Shown here piece by piece: positions 1 through 7,850 of a stretch of 45,452 nt of DNA; position 1 is the stretch's first letter; every line of letters begins with the position of its first letter. The notes below the pieces were generated by a model, which searched no databases, was not told where the DNA came from, and was given only the letters and a program-made list of their open reading frames with translations. This DNA is from Brevundimonas sp. UBA5936 (GTDB lineage: Bacteria > Pseudomonadota > Alphaproteobacteria > Caulobacterales > Caulobacteraceae): NCBI GenBank assembly GCA_002430835.1, contig DJDA01000033.1, forward strand, positions 1 to 45,452, written 5' to 3'. Position numbers and translations under genes: made by a program.

Positions 1-72
1 TAAGTGACCGGTGTGAGCGAACGCAGCCAACGAATCTGCGGCCTGAAGTATGACGGCTATAGCGATGCTGAA

Positions 73-1113
73 ATGATAAAAACGCAAACCTTTTTTGATG
101 GTCACAACGATCTGCTGCTGCGTCTGTGGGTCAACCACGCGGACAATCCGGCGCAGGCCTTTTTCGCCGGGCTTGAGCGCGGGCATCTTGATTACCCGCG
201 CATGCGTCAGGGCGGCTTCGCCGGCGGCCTGTTCGCCGTCTTCGTGCCGCCCGCCGTCTGGCTGGCGGGCGAGCGCAAGCAGGATCTCGCCAGCGTGCAG
301 GCGCAGAACGACGCGCTGGCGATCGCCGAGGCTCAGATGGCGATTTTGCAGGAGCTGGCGGACGCGTCGCAGGGCCGGGCGCGTCTGTGCCGCACGGCGG
401 CGGAGATCGAGCAATGCCTGCAACAGGATGTGCTGGCGCTGGTGATGCATATTGAAGGCGCCGAGATGCTCGACCCGGAGCTGGCGCTGCTGGACACGTT
501 TTATCAGCTGGGCCTGCGCAGCATCGGGCCGTTCTGGAACCTGCCCAACCGCTTCGGCGTCGGCGTTAACGGCGGCTTTCCCGGTTCGCCCGATACCGGC
601 GACGGCATGACGGAGGAGGGCAAAGCGCTGATTCGCGCCTGCAATCGCAAACGGCTGCTGATCGATCTTTCGCATATGAATGAGAAGGCCTTCTGGCAAA
701 CAGCGGAGATCAGCGATGCGCCGCTGGTGGCGACGCACTCCAACGCGCACGCGCTCTGCGCGCAGCCGCGCAACCTGACCGACGCGCAGCTGGCGGCTAT
801 CGCCCACAGCGACGGTTTCGTCGGCGTTAACTTTGGCAACGCCTTTCTGCGCGCCGATGGACAACGCAATGCCGACACGTCGTTGCATGAAATTGTTAAA
901 CACCTGTGCTGGCTGATCGATAAAGTGGGAGAAGATCGGGTTGGCTTTGGATCTGATTTTGACGGCATCAGCGTGCCGGAAAGCCTTGGCGACGTAACGG
1001 GAATGCCAAAACTTTTCAAGGCGTTAACCGATGCTGGCTTTGATGAGAAACGTCTGGAAAAACTGGCCTGGCGTAACTGGCTGCGGGTGCTGAAGCGCAC
1101 GTGGGGTCAATAG
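73..1113 (+). CDS. Peptidase family M19 (membrane/renal-type) dipeptidase
   Basis: A 346-residue zinc dipeptidase of family M19. Metal-ligand motifs are visible: HNDLLLR near the N-terminus (H-x-D), HIEGAE around residue 128 (bridging Glu), DLSHMNEKAF, ATHSNAHAL and GFGSDFDG towards the end. Such dipeptidases precede pqqA in several enterobacterial pqq loci, and the gene is followed by pqqA here, so a supporting role in PQQ peptide trimming is conceivable but inferred. I chose ATG 73 because the frame upstream (to 4) codes nothing typical of the family and HNDLLLR then lies close to the start. Codon use is enterobacterial and unlike the right-hand 41 kb. Confidence 0.88.
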   Translation: MIKTQTFFDGHNDLLLRLWVNHADNPAQAFFAGLERGHLDYPRMRQGGFAGGLFAVFVPPAVWLAGERKQDLASVQAQNDALAIAEAQMAILQELADASQGRARLCRTAAEIEQCLQQDVLALVMHIEGAEMLDPELALLDTFYQLGLRSIGPFWNLPNRFGVGVNGGFPGSPDTGDGMTEEGKALIRACNRKRLLIDLSHMNEKAFWQTAEISDAPLVATHSNAHALCAQPRNLTDAQLAAIAHSDGFVGVNFGNAFLRADGQRNADTSLHEIVKHLCWLIDKVGEDRVGFGSDFDGISVPESLGDVTGMPKLFKALTDAGFDEKRLEKLAWRNWLRVLKRTWGQ

Positions 1114-1243
1114 AAAAGTTGCGATCCAGGTCACATTAGAGCAACATCTGCGCTGCCAAATTTTCATATTTGACAAGTTGCGGGTTGCCTGCCGCAATTA
1201 ATGGTGACAACCCCGTCATTTTAACGCCAAGAGGAGAAGCCTA

Positions 1244-1321
1244 ATGTCTGCATGGATCAAACCTGCATTTGAAGATTTACGTCTGGGTCTGGAAGTGACT
1301 CTGTACATTTCCAACCGTTAA
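1244..1321 (+). CDS. pqqA: PQQ precursor peptide PqqA
   Basis: A 25-residue peptide, the ribosomal precursor of pyrroloquinoline quinone. The crosslinked residues are present as E17-V-T-L-Y21 in the conserved core GLEVTLYISNR. PqqE joins the Glu and Tyr side chains with PqqD as peptide chaperone, and the modified residues become PQQ. A strong Shine-Dalgarno (GAGGAGA) lies about 7 bases before the ATG. The peptide closely resembles Klebsiella/Serratia PqqA, with two extra residues near the N-terminus. Confidence 0.95.
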   Translation: MSAWIKPAFEDLRLGLEVTLYISNR

Positions 1322-1328
1322 TCCCTGT

Positions 1329-1358
1329 GCCCGCGCTCGTCGCGGGCCTGTTTTTTTT
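1329..1358 (+). terminator. Attenuator/terminator hairpin between pqqA and pqqB
   Basis: A perfect 7-bp stem, GCCCGCG (1329-1335) with CGCGGGC (1341-1347), a 5-base loop and a run of eight T (1351-1358) follow the pqqA stop by 7 bases. This is an intrinsic terminator. Its position suggests partial termination that gives more pqqA than pqqBCDE transcript, as known for other pqq operons. Confidence 0.85.
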
Positions 1359-1377
1359 CTCCTTTCCCGGTCATCAC

Positions 1378-2289
1378 ATGCAGATCAAAGTTCTTGGCTC
1401 CGCAGCTGGCGGAGGGTTCCCGCAATGGAACTGCAATTGTCACAACTGTCAGGGCGTGCGTAACGGCACGATGAAAACCTCGCGGCGGACGCAATCCTCT
1501 ATCGCCATCAGCGACAACGGCAAGGATTGGGTATTGTGCAATGTCTCGCCCGATATCTGCCATCAGCTGTTGGCTTCGCCTGAATTGAATAATCCCGACG
1601 TGCTGCGCGCCACCGGCATCGGCGCCATTATCCTGACCGACAGCCAGATCGATCACAGCGCGGGCTTACTCAATTTACGTGAAGGCTGTCCGCATCAGGT
1701 CTGGTGTACCGAAGAGGTGCATCAGGATCTGACCACCGGCTTCCCGGTATTCACCATGCTTTCCCACTGGAACGGCGGCCTGGTGCATCACCCGATCGTG
1801 CCGGACAGCCCGTTTACCGTCGGCGTCTGTCAAAGCCTGCGCTTTACCGCCATTCCGCTGCTGAGCAACGCGCCGCCTTATTCGCAGTACCGCAACCGCC
1901 CGCTGCCGGGTCATAACGTGGCGCTGTTTGTGGAAGACGGCAGCAGCGGCAAAAGCCTGCTGTATGCGCCGGGGTTGGGCGAGCCGGACGCGGCGCTGAT
2001 GCCGTGGCTGCAAAAGGCGGACTGTCTGCTGATCGACGGCACGCTGTGGCGCGACAACGAGCTGGCGGCAACCGGCGTCGGGCTGAATACCGGTAAAGAT
2101 ATGGGCCACCTTGCGCTCTCAGAAGAGCAGGGACTGGCCGCGCTGCTGGCGTCATTGCCGGCGGAACGTAAGATTCTGATTCACATTAACAACACCAATC
2201 CCATCCTGGATGAAGAGTCCGCTGAGCGCCAGAGCCTGACGCAGCAGGGTATCGAAGTGAGCTGGGATGGCATGTTGATCGAGGTATAA
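1378..2289 (+). CDS. pqqB: PQQ biosynthesis protein PqqB (metallo-beta-lactamase fold)
   Basis: A 303-residue PqqB, the usual family length. It starts with MQIKVLGSAAGGGFPQWNC and has the metallo-hydrolase signature TDSQIDHSAGLLNLREG, followed by conserved GKDMGHL and HINNTNPIL segments. PqqB is an iron-dependent hydroxylase-like enzyme acting on the Glu-Tyr derived intermediate before PqqC. I chose ATG 1378 because it matches the family N-terminus; upstream in-frame codons run through the attenuator. The stop is 2 bases before pqqC. The sequence is enterobacterial in style. Confidence 0.95.
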   Translation: MQIKVLGSAAGGGFPQWNCNCHNCQGVRNGTMKTSRRTQSSIAISDNGKDWVLCNVSPDICHQLLASPELNNPDVLRATGIGAIILTDSQIDHSAGLLNLREGCPHQVWCTEEVHQDLTTGFPVFTMLSHWNGGLVHHPIVPDSPFTVGVCQSLRFTAIPLLSNAPPYSQYRNRPLPGHNVALFVEDGSSGKSLLYAPGLGEPDAALMPWLQKADCLLIDGTLWRDNELAATGVGLNTGKDMGHLALSEEQGLAALLASLPAERKILIHINNTNPILDEESAERQSLTQQGIEVSWDGMLIEV

Positions 2290-2291
2290 CC

Positions 2292-3047
2292 ATGACGCAG
2301 GCACAGCCGCTTTCGCCGCAGGCCTTTGAACAGGCGCTGCGCGCAAAAGGCGCTTACTACCATATTCATCATCCGTACCATATTGCGATGCACAACGGCA
2401 AGGCGACGCGCGAGCAGATCCAGGGCTGGGTCGCCAACCGCTTTTACTACCAGACCAATATTCCGCTGAAGGATGCGGCGATCATGGCCAACTGCCCGGA
2501 TCGCGACACCCGTCGGGAGTGGATCCAGCGCATCATCGATCACGACGGCGCGCCGGGGGAAGAGGGAGGTATCGAAGCCTGGTTGCGACTCGCCGAATCC
2601 GTCGGCCTGGATCGCGAGCAGGTCCTGTCGCAGGAACTGGTGCTGCCCGGTGTGAGGTTCGCCGTGGATGCCTACGTCAACTTCGCCCGTCGCGCCAGCT
2701 GGCAGGAGGCCGCCAGCAGCTCGCTGACCGAGCTCTTCGCCCCGACGATCCACCAGTCGCGCCTCGATAGCTGGCCGCAGCACTATCCTTGGATCGATGC
2801 CTCCGGCTACGACTACTTCCGCAAGCGCCTGAAGGAAGCCCGCCGCGATGTCGAGCACGGTCTGCGGCTCACCCTGGAGCACTACCGCACCCGCGAGGCG
2901 CAGGAGCGTATGCTGGAGATCCTGCAGGTCAAACTCGACGTGCTCTGGAGCATGCTCGACGCCATGAGCATGGCCTACGAACTGGATCGTCCGCCGTACC
3001 ACACCGTGACCCGCGAGCGTATCTGGCACAAAGGCATCAGCCTGTAG
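2292..3047 (+). CDS. pqqC: Pyrroloquinoline-quinone synthase PqqC (mosaic)
   Basis: A 251-residue PqqC, the oxygen-dependent cofactor-free oxidase that performs the final eight-electron oxidation and ring closure to PQQ. Family blocks are present throughout: HIHHPYHIAMHNG, GWVANRFYYQTNIPLKDAA, RLDSWPQHYPWI and WSMLDAMSMAYELDRPPYHT. The frame is intact. The N-terminal part reads like enterobacterial PqqC, while from about residue 75 onward the protein and codon use read like Pseudomonas PqqC. The seam at about 2470-2560 falls in a strongly conserved stretch, so either homologous recombination or a chimeric join could have produced it. Confidence 0.93.
   Translation: MTQAQPLSPQAFEQALRAKGAYYHIHHPYHIAMHNGKATREQIQGWVANRFYYQTNIPLKDAAIMANCPDRDTRREWIQRIIDHDGAPGEEGGIEAWLRLAESVGLDREQVLSQELVLPGVRFAVDAYVNFARRASWQEAASSSLTELFAPTIHQSRLDSWPQHYPWIDASGYDYFRKRLKEARRDVEHGLRLTLEHYRTREAQERMLEILQVKLDVLWSMLDAMSMAYELDRPPYHTVTRERIWHKGISL
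2470..2560. other. Lineage seam inside pqqC (enterobacterial to Pseudomonas-like)
   Basis: Sequence to the left resembles an enterobacterial pqq locus and sequence to the right resembles a Pseudomonas one. The exact base cannot be fixed by eye because the region is conserved in both. The reading frame is preserved. Confidence 0.6.
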
Positions 3048-3162
3048 GCACGCGTTCCGTGGGCAAATCCTGCCCACCCATGAGGCATCCGGCCCCTGTA
3101 GAGTGGACCGCCTGACGACCATGACCACGTGGCCAGGCAGCAACCTGCCCACTGGCGAGACA

Positions 3163-3447
3163 ATGATGATGAGCGATATTCAACTAACCCAGATTCCAGC
3201 GTTGCGCCGTGGTTTCCGCTTCCAGTGGGAGCCCGCGCAGAACTGCCATGTGCTGCTCTACCCGGAAGGCATGATCAAGCTCAATGAGAGCGCTGCGGCG
3301 GTGCTGACCGAAGTGGACGGGACGCGTAGCGTCGGTGCGATCGTTGCCGATCTGCAGGCTCGCTATCCCGAGGCCGAAGGGATTCAAGAAGATATCGTTG
3401 CGTTTCTGGAGGTTGCCGTTGAACGGTTCTGGATCGAGCTTCGCTAA
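3163..3447 (+). CDS. pqqD: PQQ biosynthesis peptide chaperone PqqD
   Basis: A 94-residue PqqD (RRE-fold) chaperone that binds PqqA and presents it to PqqE. The conserved blocks RRGFRFQWEPAQNCHVLLYP and FWIELR are present and match Pseudomonas PqqD closely. The start is one of three consecutive ATG codons (3163, 3166, 3169); I give the first. The 115-base gap after pqqC is also Pseudomonas-like in texture. The end overlaps the likely start of pqqE. Confidence 0.93.
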   Translation: MMMSDIQLTQIPALRRGFRFQWEPAQNCHVLLYPEGMIKLNESAAAVLTEVDGTRSVGAIVADLQARYPEAEGIQEDIVAFLEVAVERFWIELR

Positions 3448-4336
3448 ACCCGGCTACGAGCCCGGCCCGCCGCTCTGGCTGCTGGCGGAGCTGACCTATC
3501 GTTGCCCGTTGCAGTGCCCGTACTGCTCCAATCCGCTGGACTTCGCCCGTAGTCATGAAGAACTGAGCACCGCCGAGTGGATCGAGGTGTTCCGCCAGGC
3601 ACTCGAGATGGGCGCGGCCCAGCTGGGTTTTTCCGGCGGCGAACCATTGGTGCGCCAGGACCTGGCCGAGTTGATCGAGGCGGCACGGGGACTCGGCTAT
3701 TACACGAACCTGATCACCTCCGGCATCGGCCTCACCGAAGAGAAGATCGCCAGCTTCGCCGAGGCCGGCCTTACGGTTTGCGGCACGCGTTACGGCAATG
3801 TCATGGCCTCGCGCGGTTCGGTGATTCCCTTGTTCGTCAGCCAGCTTCTGGAGGGGCAGCCGATCACGGTGACTGAGCCCGCCATGACGCGGTTCATGAT
3901 GACGCTGGAAGACGCCGTCGAACTGGTGCTCTACGCCTTCGCTCATGGGGACAACGGCGACATCTTCGTCCAGAAGGCACCAGCCGCCACGGTGGAGACC
4001 CTGGTTCAGGCTCTTCTGGAACTGTTCGGCCGACCGGATCACGAGGTGCGCGTGATCGGCGTTCGTCACGGCGAGAAGCAGTATGAATCCTTGCTCGGCA
4101 AGGAGGAACGGGCGCGCTCCGAGGATCTCGGGGACTACTTCCGGGTGCCGCCGGACGGCCGTGACCTCAACTACGGCAAGTTCGTCGATCAGGGCGACGC
4201 CTGCCTGCACGAAGGCGAGGAATACAACTCGCACAACACCGAGCGTCTGGACGTCGAGGGCATGAAGGCCTTGCTGCTCAAGCTGGAGTTCATCCAGCGC
4301 CTGCTGAGCGGCGAGCGGGCCTCGCTGGAGGACTGA
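3419..4336 (+). CDS. Chimeric ORF: PqqE radical-SAM N-terminus fused to CapE-type dehydratase C-terminus
   Basis: An open frame of 305 residues made of two unrelated halves. Residues 1-118 are the start of PqqE (PqqA peptide cyclase) with the radical-SAM cluster motif C29-PLQ-C33-PY-C36 and the SAM-binding GGEP at 73-76. They end inside the barrel and lack the C-terminal SPASM domain with its auxiliary iron-sulfur clusters. Residues 119-305 are the C-terminal part of a UDP-GlcNAc 4,6-dehydratase/5-epimerase (CapE family): GTRYGNVMASRGSV, PAMTRFMMTLEDAVELVL, GDIFVQKAPAAT, RHGEKQYE and SHNTERLDVEGM. The nucleotide-binding Rossmann part of CapE is missing. Neither activity can be intact. The TTG at 3419 is the best start because it overlaps pqqD as in Pseudomonas. 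The join keeps the frame open. Confidence 0.85.
   Translation: MNGSGSSFAKPGYEPGPPLWLLAELTYRCPLQCPYCSNPLDFARSHEELSTAEWIEVFRQALEMGAAQLGFSGGEPLVRQDLAELIEAARGLGYYTNLITSGIGLTEEKIASFAEAGLTVCGTRYGNVMASRGSVIPLFVSQLLEGQPITVTEPAMTRFMMTLEDAVELVLYAFAHGDNGDIFVQKAPAATVETLVQALLELFGRPDHEVRVIGVRHGEKQYESLLGKEERARSEDLGDYFRVPPDGRDLNYGKFVDQGDACLHEGEEYNSHNTERLDVEGMKALLLKLEFIQRLLSGERASLED
3765..3785. other. Lineage seam pqqE / capE
   Basis: PqqE similarity ends at the codons for FAEAGL, and CapE similarity starts at once with T-V-C-G-T-R-Y-G-N. No insertion sequence, repeat or att-like sequence separates them. From here on the sequence is Caulobacterales-like. Confidence 0.75.
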
Positions 4337-4339
4337 GCC

Positions 4340-5443
4340 ATGGCTGTTGTTGTCACCGGAGCGCGAGGATTCATTGGCCGCAACCTGATGGTGCGGCTTC
4401 AGGAGACCGGAGTGGAGCCTCTTCCGCTCGGTTCGGATGCGGATGAGGCCGCCATTCGGGCCGCCGTGGCGCGAGCGGAGTTCGTCATTCACCTGGCGGG
4501 CGTGAACCGACCCGTTGACGAGACGGATTTCGTGACCGGCAATGTCGGCTCGACCGAAGGGCTGGTGAAGGCCCTCAAGGACGCGGGCAGACCGATTCCG
4601 ATCCTCTACGCTTCGTCGATCCAGGCCGAGCGCGACAATCCTTACGGCCGCAGCAAGCACGCGGCCGAGGACGTCCTGTTCCGCTATTCGGAAGAGACGG
4701 ATGCGCCGGTGCGTGTCTTTCGGCTGGCTAACGTCTTCGGCAAATGGGCGAGGCCGAACTACAACTCGGCGGTCGCCACCTTCTGCCACAATATCGCGCG
4801 CGGCTTGCCGATCGCCGTCAACGATCCCTCGGCGTCGCTTCGCCTGGTGCATGTGGACGATGTGTGCGACGCGATGCTGGATCTGATCCGTCATCCGCCG
4901 TCGGGCGCCGCCTTCGCCGAGGCGGGACCTATCCACGAAACCACGGTCGGGGCGGTGGCCAATGCCATCACCGGCTATGCCGCCAGCCGCGAGACCCTCT
5001 TCACCGACCGCGTCGGCCAAGGGCTCGACCGAGCGCTTTACGCCACGTATCTCAGCTACCTGGAGCCTGAGAGCTTCGCCTATGACGTGCCGCGGCACGC
5101 CGATCCGCGCGGCGTTTTTGTGGAGATGCTGAAGACGCCGGACTGCGGCCAGTTCTCCTATTTCACGGCCGGCCCGGGGATCACGCGCGGCGAGCACTAT
5201 CACCACACCAAGACGGAGAAGTTTCTGGTCCTGACCGGCACGGCTCATTTTGGCTTTCGCCATATATTGACCGATCAGCGGCACGAGATCGTCGTGGAAG
5301 GCGGCCAGGGTCGCATCGTCGAGACCATCCCTGGCTGGACCCACAACATCACCAACATTGGAGATGGCGAGATGGTCGTCATGTTGTGGGCCAACGAAGT
5401 ATTCGATCGGGCGCGGCCCGACACTGTGGCGCAGAAGGTCTAG
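4340..5443 (+). CDS. capF: CapF: NAD(P)-dependent reductase with C-terminal cupin epimerase domain
   Basis: A 367-residue CapF-type bifunctional enzyme, the full family length. Residues 1 to about 240 are an SDR domain (VVVTGARGFIGRNL for nucleotide binding; Y-x3-K as NPYGRSKHAAED). The last 120 residues are a cupin with the metal site in the GEHYHHTKTEKFLVL region and a final WTHNITNIGD block. In the family, CapF epimerises C3 of the CapE product and reduces C4 to give UDP-6-deoxy-L-talose-NAc, the substrate of CapG. It starts 3 bases after the capE stop and ends 2 bases before the capG GTG, so the genes form one operon. Confidence 0.92.
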   Translation: MAVVVTGARGFIGRNLMVRLQETGVEPLPLGSDADEAAIRAAVARAEFVIHLAGVNRPVDETDFVTGNVGSTEGLVKALKDAGRPIPILYASSIQAERDNPYGRSKHAAEDVLFRYSEETDAPVRVFRLANVFGKWARPNYNSAVATFCHNIARGLPIAVNDPSASLRLVHVDDVCDAMLDLIRHPPSGAAFAEAGPIHETTVGAVANAITGYAASRETLFTDRVGQGLDRALYATYLSYLEPESFAYDVPRHADPRGVFVEMLKTPDCGQFSYFTAGPGITRGEHYHHTKTEKFLVLTGTAHFGFRHILTDQRHEIVVEGGQGRIVETIPGWTHNITNIGDGEMVVMLWANEVFDRARPDTVAQKV

Positions 5444-5445
5444 CC

Positions 5446-6576
5446 GTGAAGAAGTTGAAGGTCATGACGGTCGTGGGAACACGGCCCGAACTCATCCGCC
5501 TGTCGCGCGTCATCGCTCGGCTGGACGATCATACGGAGCAGGTCCTCGTCCATACGGGGCAGAACTACGACTATGAGCTGAACGAGGTCTTCTTTCGGGA
5601 CCTGGAAATTCGCAGGCCCGACCACTTCCTAGACGCAGCTGGCGGCAATGCGGCCGAGACCATCGGCCAGATCATCATCGCCGTGGACAAGGTGTTGGCG
5701 ACGGAAAATCCGGACGCCCTGCTGGTGCTTGGCGACACCAACAGCTGCCTGTCTGTCATTCCCGCCAAACGACGCAAGATCCCGATCTTCCACATGGAGG
5801 CTGGCAATCGCTGCTTTGATCAGCGCGTGCCGGAAGAAACCAATCGTCGCATCGTCGATCACACTGCCGACATCAACCTGACCTACTCCGCCATCGCGCG
5901 GGATTACCTGTTGAGGGAAGGCGCCGCCCCCGACCGCGTGATTTGCACCGGCAGCCCGATGAACGAGGTGCTGAGCTACTATCGTCCCGCCATCGAACGC
6001 TCGCGCGTTCTGGAAGAAGTGGGGGTGAGCGAAGGAGGCTACGTCGTCGTCAGCGCCCATCGTGAGGAGAATGTCGATTCCGAGCGCCAGCTGCGACGCC
6101 TCGCTGACTGCCTGAACGCTGTGGCCGATCACACTGGCGAGCCCGTCCTGGTCAGCACCCACCCACGCACGCGGGCCCGCATCGAAGCCTTCGGAGTCAC
6201 CTTCGACGATCGGGTGCGGCTTCTGAAGCCGTTCGGCTTTCTGGACTACATCGCCCTTCAGACCAGGGCTCGGGCGGTGCTGTCGGACAGCGGCACGATC
6301 ACAGAAGAGTCGTCCATACTCAACTTCCCGGCGCTGAACCTGCGCGAAGCTCACGAACGCCCGGAAGGCATGGAAGAGGCGGCGGTGATGATGACCGGCC
6401 TCAATCCCGAGCGCGTGCTTCAGGCCATGGCGGTCCTGGAAAGCCAGCCCCGCGGGGATGAACGTCTGCTGCGGCTGGTGCGCGACTATTCGCCTGAAAA
6501 TGTGTCGGACAAGGTGCTGCGCATCATCCTCAGCTACACGGATTATGTGCGCCGGACGGTCTGGAAAGAGTACTGA
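5446..6576 (+). CDS. capG: UDP-N-acetylglucosamine 2-epimerase family, CapG-type UDP-L-FucNAc synthase
   Basis: A 376-residue WecB/CapG-family 2-epimerase. It begins KVMTVVGTRPELIRLSRV and carries VHTGQNYDYELNEVFF, EAGNRCFDQRVPEETNRRI, SAHREENVD and LSDSGTITEES, all typical active-site blocks. Placed after capE and capF, it is best read as the enzyme making UDP-N-acetyl-L-fucosamine by C2 epimerisation. The GTG start at 5446 is 2 bases after the capF stop. An in-frame extension upstream to 5386 lies inside capF and is not credible. Confidence 0.92.
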   Translation: MKKLKVMTVVGTRPELIRLSRVIARLDDHTEQVLVHTGQNYDYELNEVFFRDLEIRRPDHFLDAAGGNAAETIGQIIIAVDKVLATENPDALLVLGDTNSCLSVIPAKRRKIPIFHMEAGNRCFDQRVPEETNRRIVDHTADINLTYSAIARDYLLREGAAPDRVICTGSPMNEVLSYYRPAIERSRVLEEVGVSEGGYVVVSAHREENVDSERQLRRLADCLNAVADHTGEPVLVSTHPRTRARIEAFGVTFDDRVRLLKPFGFLDYIALQTRARAVLSDSGTITEESSILNFPALNLREAHERPEGMEEAAVMMTGLNPERVLQAMAVLESQPRGDERLLRLVRDYSPENVSDKVLRIILSYTDYVRRTVWKEY

Positions 6577-6578
6577 TC

Positions 6579-7805
6579 GTGCCGCGTCGCATTCTGTATC
6601 TCAGCCAGTGGTTCTGGCCGGAGCCTGCCACGCGTGGCCTGAAGGTTGTGAAAGACCTCCAGGCTAGAGGCTATGAAGTCGAGGTCCTAACCGGCTTTCC
6701 CAACTATCCCTCCGGCAAGCTGGCGCAGGGTTATCGTCTTGCGCCCTATAAGCGCGACCGGATTGAGGGCGTCACCGTCCATCGCGTCTTCCTTTATCCC
6801 AGCCATGATCGCTCCAGCCTCGGGCGAGCTCTCAACTATCTGTCCTTCTTTCTGTCCGCTTTTGTCTTCTGCCTGGTCCAGGCCAGGCGCTTCGACCTGA
6901 TCTATGTCTATCATCCGCCGATCACGACCGGTTTGGCGGCGGCGCTCGCCGGTCTGGTCTGGCGCAAGCCCTTCCTTCTTGAGGTTCAGGACCTATGGCC
7001 GGACACCGTGGCGGCGTCGGGCATGTCGGCCACGGAGACCCTGGCGTACATCCTTGGTCCCACATGTCGGTTCGTCTACAAACGCGCAGCCCTGGTCCTC
7101 GGCCAGTCCGAAGGCATGGCGGCGCGGCTGGTTGAGCGCGGCGTTGATCCTAGCCGCGCTGACGTCTTCTTCAACTGGGCGGACGAAGACGCAGCACGCG
7201 TCAATGGCCTATACGATCTTGCTTCCCTGAACTTCAAAGGGCGCTTCAACTTTGTCTTCGCCGGCAACATGGGCACCGTTCAGGCGCTAGAAGTGCTGAT
7301 CGAGGCGGCGCACAGCCTGGCCAAAATCGCGCCCCAAATCCAACTAACCCTGATTGGAGAGGGCGCCGAGCGCGCGCGCCTTGAGACCCTTGTCCGTCAA
7401 CAAGGGGTCCGAAACGTTCAGATTCTGCCCGGGGTGCCGCCGTCCCACATCGGCGATGTTCTGGCCGCCGCCGATGTGCAGGTGGTCCACCTCAAAGACG
7501 ATCCGCTGTTCGAAATCACCATTCCGTCCAAGACCCAGTTCTATCTCGCCATGGGGCGCCCCGTCCTGATCGGCGTCCGCGGCGAGGCCGCCCGAATCGT
7601 TACAGAGGCGGGTGCCGGGATCAGCACGCCGCCCGAGAACAGCGCCGCCATGGCCGAGGCGATGCTGCATCTGGCCAATCTGCCCAGAATCGAGCTCCAA
7701 GCTATGGGTGCCCGCGCCCGCGCCGCGTATGATTCCCGTTTCGCCTTTAAGGCCACCATGGATCGCATCGCCGGGCATGTCGGTGCGGTCCTGGAGAAGG
7801 CGTGA
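6579..7805 (+). CDS. WbuB-like glycosyltransferase, probably L-FucNAc transferase
   Basis: A 408-residue GT4-type (GT-B fold) glycosyltransferase. The N-terminal SQWFWPEPATRG, HPPITTGLAAAL and EVQDLWPDTV blocks are those of WbuB-like enzymes. The C-terminal nucleotide-sugar half has FVFAGNMGTVQALE, LIGEGAERARLE and PSKTQFYLAMGRPVL. Directly following capEFG, it is likely to add L-FucNAc to a lipid-linked sugar; this is inference from context. GTG start 2 bases after the capG stop indicates translational coupling. Confidence 0.88.
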   Translation: MPRRILYLSQWFWPEPATRGLKVVKDLQARGYEVEVLTGFPNYPSGKLAQGYRLAPYKRDRIEGVTVHRVFLYPSHDRSSLGRALNYLSFFLSAFVFCLVQARRFDLIYVYHPPITTGLAAALAGLVWRKPFLLEVQDLWPDTVAASGMSATETLAYILGPTCRFVYKRAALVLGQSEGMAARLVERGVDPSRADVFFNWADEDAARVNGLYDLASLNFKGRFNFVFAGNMGTVQALEVLIEAAHSLAKIAPQIQLTLIGEGAERARLETLVRQQGVRNVQILPGVPPSHIGDVLAAADVQVVHLKDDPLFEITIPSKTQFYLAMGRPVLIGVRGEAARIVTEAGAGISTPPENSAAMAEAMLHLANLPRIELQAMGARARAAYDSRFAFKATMDRIAGHVGAVLEKA

Positions 7806-7850
7806 CGGTGCTCTTGTCTTTGATCCAAAGGAAAGCTGGTAGAAGGTAGG

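Noticed and set aside
3281..5344. Long leftward open frame of 687 codons
   Set aside because: It is antisense to pqqE/capE and capF, has no family pattern and reflects high GC codon bias.
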